A stretch of DNA of 64,000 nt from CADEDH01 sp965262175 (GTDB lineage Bacteria > Actinomycetota > Acidimicrobiia > Acidimicrobiales > SZUA-35): positions 248,001 through 312,000 of the forward strand of contig CBDHES010000028.1 of NCBI GenBank assembly GCA_965262175.1, read 5' to 3'. Within the stretch, counting starts at the first letter, position 1. Each line of letters starts with the position of its first letter. The position numbers were made by a program, and so were the translations under genes. Shown here piece by piece: positions 17,736-28,325 of this stretch. The notes under the pieces are model-generated. The model saw nothing but the letters and a program-made list of their open reading frames with translations, did not search any database and was not told the DNA's origin.

Positions 17736-18560
17736 ATGGCAGAGCGACCGAGCCACCTGTCGCCCTCCTCGGCGGCGGCGTTCGATCAGTGCCCCCGGCG
17801 GTGGCGGCTCAAGTACGTCGATCGGCTCCCCGACCCCTCGTCGGAGCCGGCGCTGGTCGGTTCCTTCGCCCACCGGGTGCTGGAGTTCCTCTGCGGTCTC
17901 CCCTCCACGCTCCGGACCCAGGCCCAGGCCAAGGCCCTCGCCGGCGAGTTGTGGCCCGATTTCGCCCAGGAGCCCGACTACGTCGCCCTCGAGCTCGACG
18001 ACGACCGGGCGCGGGCGTTCCGGTGGCAGGCATGGCTGTCCATCCTCGGTCTGTGGGAGATCGAGGATCCGAGCCGGGTCGATGTGGTCTCGACCGAGCA
18101 GAAGGTCAGCGTGGAACTGGCCGGCGTCCCGTTCGTCGGCGTGATCGACCGGGTCGAACGGGTAGGCGGTCGGCTGGTCGTCAGCGACTACAAGTCGGGC
18201 ACGCTCCCCGGCCACCGGTGGCGGGCCGACAAGGTCCAGCAGGTGCTCCTCTACGCCGCCGCCCTCGCCCGGGCCGACGGCGAACAACCCGAGCGAGCCC
18301 GCCTGCTGTACCTCGGTCAGCGAATCCTCGATATCACGGTCACCGACCGCCGGATCGCCGAAGCCGAGGAGCAGCTGACCACCACCTGGGATGCCGTGTC
18401 CTCGGCCTGCTCGGCCGACCGGTTCGACCCCAACCCGGGTGTCCTCTGTGGTTGGTGCCCCTTCGCGGCCCAGTGCCCCGAGGGCCAGGCCGAGTTGGTC
18501 CGCCGGGCCGAGGAGGGCACCCTCCCCGGCCATGCCCCCGCCGCCGCCCTGGTCGCCTGA
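17736..18560 (+). CDS. RecB-type PD-(D/E)XK nuclease with Fe-S cluster motif
   Basis: 274 aa stand-alone nuclease domain of the Cas4/RecB type. LSPSSAAAFDQCPRRWRLKY supplies the first cluster cysteine, GSFAHRVLEFL is motif I, GVIDRVER and VVSDYKSG give the catalytic Asp and D-x-K pair, QQVLLYAAAL is the QhxxY motif, and CGWCPFAAQC at the C-terminus gives the other three cluster cysteines. Such proteins cut DNA with a free end. It lies near the addB-addA genes, which suggests a shared repair role. Start: ATG at 17736, with another in-frame ATG at 17724. A CATGAT hexamer ends 7 nt upstream, so it may be leaderless. Confidence 0.85.
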   Translation: MAERPSHLSPSSAAAFDQCPRRWRLKYVDRLPDPSSEPALVGSFAHRVLEFLCGLPSTLRTQAQAKALAGELWPDFAQEPDYVALELDDDRARAFRWQAWLSILGLWEIEDPSRVDVVSTEQKVSVELAGVPFVGVIDRVERVGGRLVVSDYKSGTLPGHRWRADKVQQVLLYAAALARADGEQPERARLLYLGQRILDITVTDRRIAEAEEQLTTTWDAVSSACSADRFDPNPGVLCGWCPFAAQCPEGQAELVRRAEEGTLPGHAPAAALVA

Positions 18561-18818
18561 GACACCCGACTCGGCGGTACTGGGCTCCGGTCGAGCGCCC
18601 GAAGCCGCCCGGTCGAACCGGTGGCTGCGACACGACCTCGGGTAAATCCCTCCGGTATGGGCCGCTCGGCGCGCCGGGGCCCCTATCGTCGTGACGTCGC
18701 TGGGCGTGACCGATCACGGCTGGCCGACCAAACCCAAACTCAAGACTCGGCGAGCGGCGCCGACGGGTATATCCCGGCCCGCCGATCGACCAGCCGGACA
18801 TCAACGGAGATGTGTGGA

Positions 18819-18989
18819 ATGGCACTTGCAGAGCAGCAACGAACCACCGAGCTGACCGAAGCCGGGTGGTACCCCGATCCTCACCGGGCCCACCAGATGC
18901 GGTACTTCGACGGTGCGGAGTGGACGACCCACGTCACCCATTTCGGGCCGACCCCCTGCAACGGCTGCTACTTCACGCCGAGCGACTGA
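18819..18989 (+). CDS. small DUF2510 protein
   Basis: 56 aa made almost entirely of one DUF2510 motif: EAGWYPDPHRAHQMRYFDGAEWTTHV condensed here as GWYPDP, RYFDGAEWT. It ends with a CNGC pair. ATG at 18819 with GGAG 9 nt upstream; an ATG at 18810 would leave no space for that site. A TATAT stretch near 18766-18770 may be the -10. The last 17 nt overlap the 3' end of addA on the other strand. Role unknown. Confidence 0.65.
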   Translation: MALAEQQRTTELTEAGWYPDPHRAHQMRYFDGAEWTTHVTHFGPTPCNGCYFTPSD

Positions 18990-21900
18990 GCGCCCGACGG
19001 ACCTCGTCGACCGCGTCGTCGAGGTCGACGATCGATCGCTCCTCGGCTCCGTCGGGGCCGACGAACACGAACCGGCACTCGGCCACCGGCCGATCGGTGA
19101 TCTCCGACAGCGCCAGGGCGTACACCGCTCCCTGCTGCCGGTAGCGGGCGACCCGCTCGTCGAGGTCGCCCGGTTCGAGCAGGTGGGTCTTGTAGTCGAC
19201 GATGACCAGGCCATCCGGTCCGTCGATGCACAGGTCGATGAACCCTTCGAGCGACCCGTCGCCGACCGGGGCCGACACGTACAGCTCCCGCCAGTGGCGA
19301 TGCGATCGGGCCAGTTGCAGCACCGGCGCGTCGAGGGTGGCGTCGACATAGCGAGCGACGTCGCCGGCCCGATCGGCGACCCCGTGCTCGGCCGCCTTGA
19401 CGCTGGCCAGGTCGGCGATCGTCGAACGGTCGTCGAAGTCGGCCAACTCGAGCACGCCGTGGACCGCCAGCCCGAACGCCACCGCCAACCGGCGGTGCTC
19501 CCGGTTCTCCCCTACCGGTTGGCCCACCGGCTCCTCGGCACGCCCGTCATCGGCCCGCCCTGCCGGCTCCTCGGCTGGGAGCGGCCCACCATCGAGGCCG
19601 GCAGCCCTCGCCAGGCCGGTGGCCGACATCGTCCGGGCCGCCACGGCCCCGGCGATGATCCGGTCCTGCTCCTGGTGCCAGGCGCTCTCGGCGTCGCGGT
19701 GGTCGCCGCCGGCCAATCGGAGCTGGGTCGGCACCTCGACCCGATACCGCCCGCCCTCCTCGACCTCGATCGGTCGCCACCGAGGGTCGTCGGCGTCGAG
19801 CGCTCCCCAGATGCGGGCCCCGCCGCTCTGGAGCCCCTCCTTGTGGTGGGCGCTCACGATCAGCAGGTCCCGAGCCCGGGTCGCCGCCACGTACTGGAGC
19901 CGGACCCGCTCGTAGTGGTCGAGGACCTCCTCGACCGAGGCGTGGACATCGAACCGCTCGGTCGCCTTGCCCTTCCCGAGCGCCACCTCGGGCGCCTCGC
20001 CGCTGGGGAAGAGAACCTGGGGGCCCGGGGCCCGGTTCATCTCCCGGGTCGGAGCGCCGGCCAGGATCACCATCGGGAACTCGAGCCCCTTCGAACCGTG
20101 GACGGTCAGGACCCGGACCGCATCGTCGTCCGGCTCGGCCGGGATCGGCTCGGTCACCCGGGCCAGATCGCTCGACTGGAGCTCGGCCCAGGCGACGAAG
20201 TCCCGCAGGTCGCCTCCCTGGGTAGCGCTGAACTGCCGAGCCTGCTCGGCCAGGAACCGGTAGCGGCGCCATCGGTCCCGGGGTCGGGGCTCGGCCAACG
20301 CCGCCTCCCGGAGCCGGCGCTCCCGGACCACCCGTTCGATCAGGGCCGCCGGCTCGACCCACCATCGGTCCCGGTGCCAGGTCGTCAGCACCGCCAACGC
20401 CTCGGCGACCGGCCCGTCGTCGACCGACGGACCTTCGGCCGGCGGACCAGAGGCCGTCGGCCCCGCCGTGGTGGCCGCCGGCCGATCGCGGAGGTCGATC
20501 GTGGCCGCCGGGTCGGTTGGAGCGGCCACGCCGGACCCGGGCACCGGGTCGTCGGCAACCGATGTGGGGTCGACCGGTGCGGGGGCGACGGGTTCCGGCG
20601 ACGGCGGCGGCGGGGCCGGGGCCGGGGCCGGGGCCGGGGGTGTAGTCCCACGAGCGGCCGGCCAGATGCCACGCCAGGAGGTCGTCGTCGCCGACGGCGA
20701 ACAGCCCGGACCGCAGCGCGGCGACGACGTCGATGGCGCTCGACGGGTCGACGACGGCTCGCAGGGCCGCGAGCACGTCTCGGACCTCCTGAGTGGCGTA
20801 GACCAACGAGCTGGTCTCGGGGCGGAACGGGATGTTGGCCGCGCTGAACGACGCCTCCAGGGCCGGGAGTGACAGTCGGGACGGGATCAACACCGCGATG
20901 TCCTGGAGCCGAATCGGTCGCCACCGGCCGTCACGCTCGACCCGCCACTCCTCGGCCATCGCCCGGCAGACCACCCCGGCCACGTCGGCCGCTTCACGCT
21001 CCCTGATCGCTCCGACCGACACCGATCGGGGATGGGGGCCGCCGACCACCATGACCGGCACCGGCCGGTCGGGGTCGGCGTCGCGCACCGGGGCCAACGG
21101 CACGTACCTCGGCTGCCGGCCCGGGTCGCCGTCTCCGATCAGCTCGGCGAAGGTGGCGTTCACCCACTCGACGATCCCCGGCACCGATCGGAAGTTGGTC
21201 ACCAGCCGTTGCGGCTCGGGGGCGATCGCCGCCTCGGCGTCGGCGTAGAGGGCGATGTCGGCCCGGCGGAACCGGTAGATCGACTGCTTGGGGTCGCCGA
21301 CGACGACCAGCCGGCCACCGGCGAGGGTGGGGGCCAGCTCCTGCCATGGCCGCTCCCCGACGTCGCCCGCCGCGGCCACCAGCACCGCCAACTCGATCTG
21401 GATGGGGTCGGTGTCCTGGAACTCGTCGAGCAGGACGTACCGGTAGCGCTGATGGACGGCCTCCCGAACCCCGGGATCGGTCCGTAGCAAGCGCCGGGCG
21501 AGCACCAGCAGGTCGTGGAACGCCAGCCGACCGGCCGAACGGCGAGCCGCCACCCGACGAGACACGAACCCCGCCACCAGCACCACCAGATAGCTGATCA
21601 CCTCGGCCCGGTGGCCGGCCACGGCAGCCTCGGTCCCGGTCCGTACCTCCTCGATCCGGCGGCGAGCCTCGTCGATCTCCAGACGGATCCAGTTGCCCTT
21701 GCGCCCGTGGTTCCGGGCCGGCCATCGGATCGACTGGAGCCACGCCAGCTGGGCCAGGGGCGAGGCCTCGACCCACGGCGCGGCGGCGTCGCCCAACTCG
21801 ACGAGCCCGGCGGCCAGCCGATCGGCCGGATCGAGGCAGTGATCGACCAACTCGCCGAGCCCGGCGACGGCGGCGACCAGATCCCCGAGGACGAGCGGCT

Positions 21901-22483
21901 CGAGCGAGCGGGGCTCCACGTCGAGGCCGCCGAGCAGATCCCAATTGTCGTCGAACCGGCGCGCGATGTCGACGAAGCGGCGCAGCTCGACGCCGAGGGC
22001 GGCGGCCCGTTCCTGCACCTCCAGGAGGTCGAGGTCGTCGCCGACCTGACCGACGAAGAGCCGCCAGGCCTCGTCGAACTCCAACATCGACGTGACCTCG
22101 TCGGCCACCTCGAACCCGGGCGGCAGCCCGGCCTCGACCGGGTGATCGAGGAGCAGCCGGAGGGCGAACCCGTGAACCGTGGTGAACGGTGCCGATGCGA
22201 CCTCGCCGGCGGCGATCAGGAGCCGTTCGTCGCGCTCGTGCTCGGCCCGGGTCTCCAACTCGTCGCGGACCCTGGTTCGCAACTCCCGGGCGGCGGCCTC
22301 GGTGAAGGTGATGGCGGCGATCCGGCCGATCGGTGTGCCGGCGGCCACGAGGTTCACGACCCGGTTGACCAGGGCCGTCGTCTTGCCGCTCCCGGCGCCG
22401 GCCTCGACGAACAGGTTCCGCGACAGCGACGCCGTGACGACCTGGCGGGCGTCGGCGTCGGGAAGGCGGGTCGGGCCGGTCAC
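18973..22483 (-). CDS. addA: AddA-like helicase-nuclease, frame interrupted near 20638
   Basis: UvrD/Rep-type helicase fused to a C-terminal nuclease, acting with AddB to resect double-strand breaks. The GTG at 22483 overlaps the addB stop (GTGA). The first part has Walker A AGAGSGKTT (residues 28-36), YVLLDEFQDTDPIQ and VVVGDPKQSIYRFRRAD. The frame is then lost in a G5 run beside a GGGGCC repeat (20612-20640). The rest continues in another frame: VRVLTVHGSKGLEFPMV (motif V), QYVAATRARDLLIV (motif VI) and the nuclease motif LVIVDYKTH. The total span of 3511 nt is one base over a multiple of three; dropping one G of the G5 run gives 1169 aa with a Pro/Ala linker at the join. Confidence 0.85.
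20612..20640. repeat. GGGGCC hexanucleotide repeat ending in G5
   Basis: About 4.8 copies of GGGGCC within addA, ending in GGGGG at 20636-20640. Hexamer gain or loss keeps the frame, but slippage in the G run does not. The addA frame changes here. Confidence 0.85.
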
Positions 22484-25400
22484 GATGCCGGCTCCGAACC
22501 ACCGGCCGTCGACGCCGGCTCGACCGGCTCCTCGGCGACACCGGAGACCAGCGGGCGGATGGGCGCCAGCTCCGGCTCGGTGCCGATCGCCTCCCACTCC
22601 CGCTGCCGGTCGGTGGGACAGATCCGATCGAAGTCGCAGTACCGGCAGTTGGCGAACGTGAGCCGGGGCCAACCCACCGCCTCGCCCGGAATCCCCGGGA
22701 ACAGGCCGGCCGAGATGCCGTCGAGGGCCGCCCCCACCGCCCGGTCGAGAGCGGTCTCGACCTCGTCCTCGAGCTCCATCGGTCGGAGCTCGCCGTAGCG
22801 GGTCAGCCAGTAGAGGGCGGTCCGGGGGCCGTCCCGTCCCAACTCGTCGGCCACCACCCGCGCGTAGAGCGGGAGCTGGAGCCGCCGGCCCCCGTCGAGC
22901 GGATCGTCGTCGAGCCCGGCGAAGGCCCGGGCCGAGCTCCCCTTGTAGTCGATCACCAGGAGGCCGCCGTCCTCGGTGGCGTCGACCCGATCGACCCGGC
23001 CCCGAAGCTGGAGGGTCCGGCCATCGGCCAGGTCGAGCCGGCTCGGCTCACCGTCGAGTCCGAACCCGTACTCGACGGTGACCGGCGTCGAGCGACGCTC
23101 GGCCCGGAGCCGATCGTCGGTGTCGAGGAACAGCTCGATCTCGACCTCCAGGCGAGCGTGGAGGATGAGGGTGCTCACCCGGCCCCCGGTGATCCCCCGG
23201 GCCTGGGCGGCGGCCACCTCCTCGGCCAGGATCTCCGAGAGTCGGGCCCGCCGCTCGGGCGACCACGGCTCCCCCGGGGCCGGGACGGTGCCGTCGGCCA
23301 ACGACTCGGCGACGAATCGCTCCAGCACGGCGTGCATCAGGGTGCCCCGGTCGTTGGGCCGGATCTCGTCGATCCGCTCCGGCCGATCGTCCTCGGCGAG
23401 CCGGAACACCCGACCGAAGAGGTAGCTGCGGGGACATGCGGCGTAGGTCTCGAGGGCGGTGGCGGAGAGCAACCGGTCGGTGGCGACGAGCGAGGGGGCG
23501 GGGACCCGTCCGACGTGACGATTGAGCCGACCCCGGCCGCGGTCCCGGGCCCGTTCCAGGCTGGCCGAGAGGACCGGGTCGGCGGAGGCGAGGACGTGGC
23601 TGTGGACCGGTTCACCCCGATCGACGTGGCCGATCAGGGCCCGGAGGCCGAAGTCGGCGACCGAGGCTGGCCGGCCGTGGTCGGCGAGGAGCCGGTGGTG
23701 GGACGGGATCGACGTCCGGCCGGCGACGAGCCCGTCCAACCCGCGGGGCCAGGAGCGGGCCCGGATCGTGCGGAGATCGCCCCGGGCGGTGGTCATCACC
23801 CCCGTCCGTCGGGAGCCGGCCAGGGCCGCGGCCAGTGCTCGGACGTCGAGGTCGGTGATCACCTCGGCCGGGGGAAGGAGCCCGTTGGACTGCGCCCGGA
23901 CCCGGGCCGGGAGGAGGGAATCCTCCCGGGGGACGCGGGGGTAGAGGCCTTCGGCGAGGCCGACGACCACCACCCGCTCGAAGGGCAGACCGGCGACCGC
24001 GTCGATCGGGGCCACCACCAGGCCTTCGCCGATCGGTCGGCCCGGAACCCGGCGCCGGGCCAACTCCGAGGCCAACAGGCCGGCGAACGCGTCGAGGGGG
24101 CGAGGGCGGGCGCCACCCCCACCGCCCGACCCGTCGAGCGAGGCGATCCGGGACAACATCCCGTCGATCAGATCCCGAGCCCGCGCCTCGTTGTCGGGCC
24201 AGTCGGCGCTGGGGGCCAGGTAGTCGTCGATCAACCCCTGGGCCCACTCGGCCCGGGACGCCCAGCTCTGGACGGTCCGTCCCGGGGCGAGGCGCTCGTC
24301 GAGCCCGGCCACGAACGCCGCCAGCCGGGACGCCTCCGCCCGATCGTGCTCGTCGAGGTGGGGCGCCAGCTCGGCCAGGCGCAACTGCCACCCCTCGGCA
24401 TCGATCACCCCGGCCTGACGGGACAGCCGATCCCAGGCCGGGCCGTCGATCGCTCGCCCGCCGTCGAGGGTCGGAGCCGAGAGCAGCAGCCCGATCACCC
24501 CGGCCCGATCGAGCCCGTCGGCCGCCAACCCGACGATCCGGGTGAGGAACCGCCCGGCGACCGTCGCCGCCAGCACCTGGTGGCCGGGGCCGGCGTGGGG
24601 GAGGTCGGCCGCCGCGAGGTGCTCGGCGAGCAGGGTGGCGTAGGGGTCGGCGTCGGTGTAGAGCACCGCCATCGCCGGCAGGGGTATCCCGAGCGCGGCA
24701 TGGGCGGAGATGTCGGCGATCGCCGCCCGGACCTCATCGTCGGGGTCGGCCACCTCGACGACCTGCGCGAGGCCCTCGCCGTCTCCAGCGCCCGGTGGGA
24801 GCGTCGCCTGGATCGAGCACGCCGCGAGACGAGCGAGGTGGCGCCGGTCGACCGGTCGATGGCCGGTCAGACCGACGACGACCTCGCAGTCGTCCCGCCG
24901 GGCGAGCGCCGCCAGGAGGCGGGCGTCGACCGGCCGGACCGGCTCGGGGAGGTGGACGACGATCGGGCCCAGCGCTCCGGTCGGCAGCGTGGCCAGCCGG
25001 TCGACGGCGAGCACCACGGCCCCGTCGTCGAGGCGGACCGCCGGGGCGTGGGGGGCCAGGCCGTCGACGACCCGGATGGCGTCGGCGGCCAGGCCGGCGG
25101 CATCCGACGCCATCCGGTCGATCGTGGCCCGGTCGAGGCCGGCCAGCTGACGGTGGAGCTCGACCAGCCGTTCCTCGGTGGTCCGGTGGGCGGCCAGGGA
25201 GCCGAACGCCCCGGGATCGTTCTCCAGCTCGGCCCGGACCGCCGCCTGGACCTCGATCGGACTGGGGAGATGCTGCCCCAGCGCGGCCAGATCTCGCTCG
25301 GCGAGGCGCCGGATCAGCTCGTCGACGGTGACGACGTCGATCCCGGCCACGCCCCCCGGTCGGCGGCCCAGCGCCCGACGGACCCCGACCGCGACCAACG

Positions 25401-25518
25401 GTCGAGCGCACACGACCAGGGCCGGAGCGAAGACGTCGCCGCCCCGCCGCTCATCGAGGATCGCCCCGAGGGCGTCGATCGCCTGCTCACCGAAGCCGGT
25501 GGTGGTTACCGAGACCAT
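22480..25518 (-). CDS. addB: AddB-like helicase/nuclease subunit
   Basis: 1012 aa partner of AddA. The N-terminal half is helicase-like but has no Walker A lysine motif, as expected for AddB. The C-terminal PD-(D/E)XK domain starts near LLSATALETYAACPRSYLFG (first cluster cysteine), then RGTLMHAVLERF, GRVDRVDATEDGGLLVIDYK (catalytic D-x-K) and NCRYCDFDRICP, which supplies the remaining cysteines of a 4Fe-4S nuclease clasp. First gene of the pair and coupled to addA by a GTGA overlap. The ATG at 25518 follows a -10-like TAGCCT by 7 nt, so the operon is probably leaderless. Confidence 0.85.
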   Translation of the reverse strand: MVSVTTTGFGEQAIDALGAILDERRGGDVFAPALVVCARPLVAVGVRRALGRRPGGVAGIDVVTVDELIRRLAERDLAALGQHLPSPIEVQAAVRAELENDPGAFGSLAAHRTTEERLVELHRQLAGLDRATIDRMASDAAGLAADAIRVVDGLAPHAPAVRLDDGAVVLAVDRLATLPTGALGPIVVHLPEPVRPVDARLLAALARRDDCEVVVGLTGHRPVDRRHLARLAACSIQATLPPGAGDGEGLAQVVEVADPDDEVRAAIADISAHAALGIPLPAMAVLYTDADPYATLLAEHLAAADLPHAGPGHQVLAATVAGRFLTRIVGLAADGLDRAGVIGLLLSAPTLDGGRAIDGPAWDRLSRQAGVIDAEGWQLRLAELAPHLDEHDRAEASRLAAFVAGLDERLAPGRTVQSWASRAEWAQGLIDDYLAPSADWPDNEARARDLIDGMLSRIASLDGSGGGGGARPRPLDAFAGLLASELARRRVPGRPIGEGLVVAPIDAVAGLPFERVVVVGLAEGLYPRVPREDSLLPARVRAQSNGLLPPAEVITDLDVRALAAALAGSRRTGVMTTARGDLRTIRARSWPRGLDGLVAGRTSIPSHHRLLADHGRPASVADFGLRALIGHVDRGEPVHSHVLASADPVLSASLERARDRGRGRLNRHVGRVPAPSLVATDRLLSATALETYAACPRSYLFGRVFRLAEDDRPERIDEIRPNDRGTLMHAVLERFVAESLADGTVPAPGEPWSPERRARLSEILAEEVAAAQARGITGGRVSTLILHARLEVEIELFLDTDDRLRAERRSTPVTVEYGFGLDGEPSRLDLADGRTLQLRGRVDRVDATEDGGLLVIDYKGSSARAFAGLDDDPLDGGRRLQLPLYARVVADELGRDGPRTALYWLTRYGELRPMELEDEVETALDRAVGAALDGISAGLFPGIPGEAVGWPRLTFANCRYCDFDRICPTDRQREWEAIGTEPELAPIRPLVSGVAEEPVEPASTAGGSEPAS

Positions 25519-25525
25519 CGGGCCC

Positions 25526-25531
25526 AGGCTA
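25526..25531 (-). promoter_or_regulatory. -10-like box of addBA (leaderless)
   Basis: TAGCCT on the minus strand ends 7 nt before the addB ATG. Confidence 0.45.
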
Positions 25532-25605
25532 CGGGACCACCCTGACGGTGGCGGGGAGCGCCCGGAGGGGGCGCAGCGTCGCGGGCGGGCCCGGCGCCGG
25601 CGCTC

Positions 25606-26955
25606 TCAGTCCCAGAGACGATCGACGACGTCGAGCCAGAGCTGGACGGTCAACCGGAGGGACTCGATGTCGATCCGCTCGTCGTGGCCGTGGAACCGGC
25701 GGAAGAACTCACCGGTGTCGACCGCCGGGCTGAGCAGACCGGCGCCGTAGGCGATGGCCCCCCGGTCCCGGAAGAACCGGGCATCGGTACCGCCGGTGAC
25801 CAGGCTGGGGATGACCCGAGCCTCGGGATAGGCGGCGGCGATCGAAGCCGACAGGGCATCCCACAGCCGGTTGTCGGTCGGGGACGCGGTGGCCGGATGA
25901 TGCTGCAGCACCTCGACCTCGACCTGGTCGTACAGGCCGCCGAGGGCCGCCCGGAGATGGGCCTCCAGGTCCTCGGCCGTCTCCCCCGGCAGGGTCCGGA
26001 TGTCGACCTCGATGTCGACCCGATCGGGGATGACGTTGGTCTTGACCCCACCGGAGATCACGTTGGGGCTGAACGTGGCGTGGCTGCAGGAGTGGGCGTT
26101 GGCGGCGATGGCCGGCGGCAGCTCGGCCAACGCGTCCCGCAGGCGCCCGGGGTCGAGCAGCCGAGCGGTCAGGTCGTCGTCGAGGCCCAGCGAGCGGACC
26201 CGGGCCGCCCACAACTCGTCGAGCTGGGGGGCGGGCGAGTACGCATGGAGCCGACGGACCACCTCGGCGGCCTTGACCAGGGCGTTGTCGGACCCGAAGG
26301 GGGCCGAGCCGTGGCCCGGTGAGCCGGTCACCGTCAGCCGCCGCCAGCCCAGGCCCTTCTCGGCGGTGGTCACCAGGATGCTGGTCCCGGCCGGTGAGTG
26401 GAGCGGGATGCCGCCGAACTCGGTGAGCACGTAGTGGCTGCGGAGGGCGTCCCACTCGGTATCGATCAACGCTTCGGCGCCGTGTCGGCCGCCGGCCTCC
26501 TCGTCGGCCACCGCGAAGTAGACGATGTCACCCGGATAGCGACGCCCCGACGTCACCAGATGACGGAACACCGTCGTCATCGACGAGGTGAGGTTGAGCA
26601 TGTCGACCGCGCCTCGGCCCCAGACCTCGCCGTCGATCAACTCGCCGCCGAAGGGGTCGTGGCGCCATCCCTCGGGCGAGACCGGCACGACGTCGGTGTG
26701 CCCCATCAAGCAGAGGGCGGGGGCCGACGGGTCGGTGCCCTCCCACCGGGCGACGAGCGAGGTGCGCCCCGGCAGCGGCTCGTAGAGCTGCTGGTCGACC
26801 CCGCTCGATTCGAGCTCGTCCCGCAGGAGTCGTGCGCTACGGTCCTCGTGGCCCGACTCGGGGGTTCCGTCGTTGACGCACCGGTTCCGGATCAGGGCCT
26901 GGAGCAGCTCGACGGTCTCGCCGGTCAGCCGTTCGACGGTCGCGGCGTCGGTCAC
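25606..26955 (-). CDS. M20 family metallopeptidase/deacylase
   Basis: 449 aa di-zinc hydrolase. Zinc ligands and catalytic residues are visible: H86 in LMGHTDVVP, D118 in WGRGAVDM, E152 (base) and E153 in VADEEAGG, the TEFGG segment, and the C-terminal His in RRFHGHDERID. The lid domain contains GVKTNVIPDRVDIEVDIRTL. Family members cleave dipeptides, acyl-amino acids or related amides; length and motifs resemble the ArgE/DapE/carboxypeptidase S branch, and the substrate is not decided. GTG start at 26955 without an obvious Shine-Dalgarno site. It lies 87 nt upstream of addB on the same strand but is functionally unrelated. Confidence 0.87.
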   Translation of the reverse strand: MTDAATVERLTGETVELLQALIRNRCVNDGTPESGHEDRSARLLRDELESSGVDQQLYEPLPGRTSLVARWEGTDPSAPALCLMGHTDVVPVSPEGWRHDPFGGELIDGEVWGRGAVDMLNLTSSMTTVFRHLVTSGRRYPGDIVYFAVADEEAGGRHGAEALIDTEWDALRSHYVLTEFGGIPLHSPAGTSILVTTAEKGLGWRRLTVTGSPGHGSAPFGSDNALVKAAEVVRRLHAYSPAPQLDELWAARVRSLGLDDDLTARLLDPGRLRDALAELPPAIAANAHSCSHATFSPNVISGGVKTNVIPDRVDIEVDIRTLPGETAEDLEAHLRAALGGLYDQVEVEVLQHHPATASPTDNRLWDALSASIAAAYPEARVIPSLVTGGTDARFFRDRGAIAYGAGLLSPAVDTGEFFRRFHGHDERIDIESLRLTVQLWLDVVDRLWD

Positions 26956-27125
26956 GATCGGCGCCGGGGGTTGGAGGGGTGGTCAGCCATGGCCGCCATC
27001 ATCGCGCCGGCCACCGCACCGATCCACCTTCGCCGAGCTCGAACCGGGTCCGGCCGGCCGATCCTGACCAACGGAGGACCGTCGGCGCCCGGTACGGTGG
27101 GTCGGCAGGGTCGAGATCCCTGCTG

Positions 27126-28322
27126 GTGCCGACGTTGACGACCTCCTCCCGACCGAGCCGGATCCGACCGACCTCGCCCCGACCGACCTGGAGCTTCCTA
27201 CTGATGATGGCTGCCCTCTCCGGGGTGGTCATGGTGGTGGGTGCTTCGTGCGGCGGTGATCCCGGCGCGTCCGACCAGACGGCCAGCACGCTCGGCAGCG
27301 CCAACGCGGCGCCCGCTGGTCCCGAACCGGGCGACGGCGACGACGACGAGGCGACCGACTCGGTGACGACCGACGATGCGGCGACCGGCACCGACGAGGC
27401 TGAGCCCGAGCCCGAGGTGATCGGGCCAGCGCTTCCGGCCGGGGCCAGCGCCGAGGAGATCCTGGCCGTCGTGGCCGACATCCACGGCCCAACCGACGAC
27501 CTGGCGGCTCACATGGCCCGGCTGGTCCCCTACCCGCTCCTGCCGACCCCGGCCGGCGCGTCGATCCAGGAACTCCGGGCCGAGGTCCGGGAGTCGGCCA
27601 CGTCGAGCGCGTTGATCGTGACCTCGGAGGTCATGATCGTGGCGCCCGCCACGACCGAGGAACTGCTCGATCTCTACGTTGCGGCCTTCGCCGAACTCGG
27701 GTGGGAACCGTCGGCTCGGGCCGAGTTGTCGGCCGGCGCCACGGTCGCCGACCGGCGGTCGTACGTGATCCCGGGCTCCGCCTATGGGCGCGACGACATC
27801 GAGCTGCTCGTCGCTCCCGCCGACAATCGACCCCCAACCGCCGGCACCGAACCGGCCGGTCCCCAGGCCCCGGCCGGCGAGGGCTGGGCCACGGCCCGGA
27901 TCCGGATCGTCGAGATCCACGACGGCGCCGACCGCGACGCCCTCCGGGAGCGCTTCGAGGGCTGGCACGGCGCCCTGCCGCTACCCGGCGGCGGTCGGGT
28001 GACCGGCACCGCCATCCAGACCAGCTACCTCGGTCGGGGCAGCCTCCACTACTCGACCACCCTGCGGTACGAGGGAACCGAGATCGACGACCTCGTCGAC
28101 GAGGTGCGCGGTGCGCTCCCGGCCGCCGACTTCACCATCCGAGCCACACCGTCGATGGGCGACACCCTCGACGCGTGGATCTACCTCGACCACCCGTTCT
28201 TCGAAGATGCCCGCATCAGCCCGCACCCGATCGACCCCGCCGAGGTGGCGCTCGGGTCGGTCCTCAACGTGTACGGCCGGGTGCCGTTGGCTCCCGCCGC
28301 CGAGAACGACGACGGGAGCTGA
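27126..28322 (+). CDS. putative secreted lipoprotein
   Basis: About 398 aa from the GTG at 27126. The N-terminus is basic, then hydrophobic (FLLMMAALSGVVMVVGASC), with Cys at the end as an imperfect lipobox, followed by an acidic Asp/Glu/Thr linker. The mature part has two similar halves of mixed alpha/beta appearance (EELLDLYVAAFAELGWE, TEIDDLVDEVRGALPAADF), suggesting a repeated domain. I do not recognise a family. The start is uncertain: the frame is open back to 26979, and a TACGGT box at 27093-27098 would place the transcript start near 27105. The stop is 3 nt from the convergent etfA stop. Confidence 0.6.
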   Translation: MPTLTTSSRPSRIRPTSPRPTWSFLLMMAALSGVVMVVGASCGGDPGASDQTASTLGSANAAPAGPEPGDGDDDEATDSVTTDDAATGTDEAEPEPEVIGPALPAGASAEEILAVVADIHGPTDDLAAHMARLVPYPLLPTPAGASIQELRAEVRESATSSALIVTSEVMIVAPATTEELLDLYVAAFAELGWEPSARAELSAGATVADRRSYVIPGSAYGRDDIELLVAPADNRPPTAGTEPAGPQAPAGEGWATARIRIVEIHDGADRDALRERFEGWHGALPLPGGGRVTGTAIQTSYLGRGSLHYSTTLRYEGTEIDDLVDEVRGALPAADFTIRATPSMGDTLDAWIYLDHPFFEDARISPHPIDPAEVALGSVLNVYGRVPLAPAAENDDGS

Positions 28323-28325
28323 GCG

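Noticed and set aside
20612..20640. GGGGCC array as a CRISPR-like or regulatory repeat
   Set aside because: No spacers and only 29 bp; it encodes a Pro/Ala linker within addA.
22480..22672. N-terminal extension of AddA to 22672
   Set aside because: The added residues are a shadow of the addB Fe-S region; the GTGA overlap at 22483 is the natural start.
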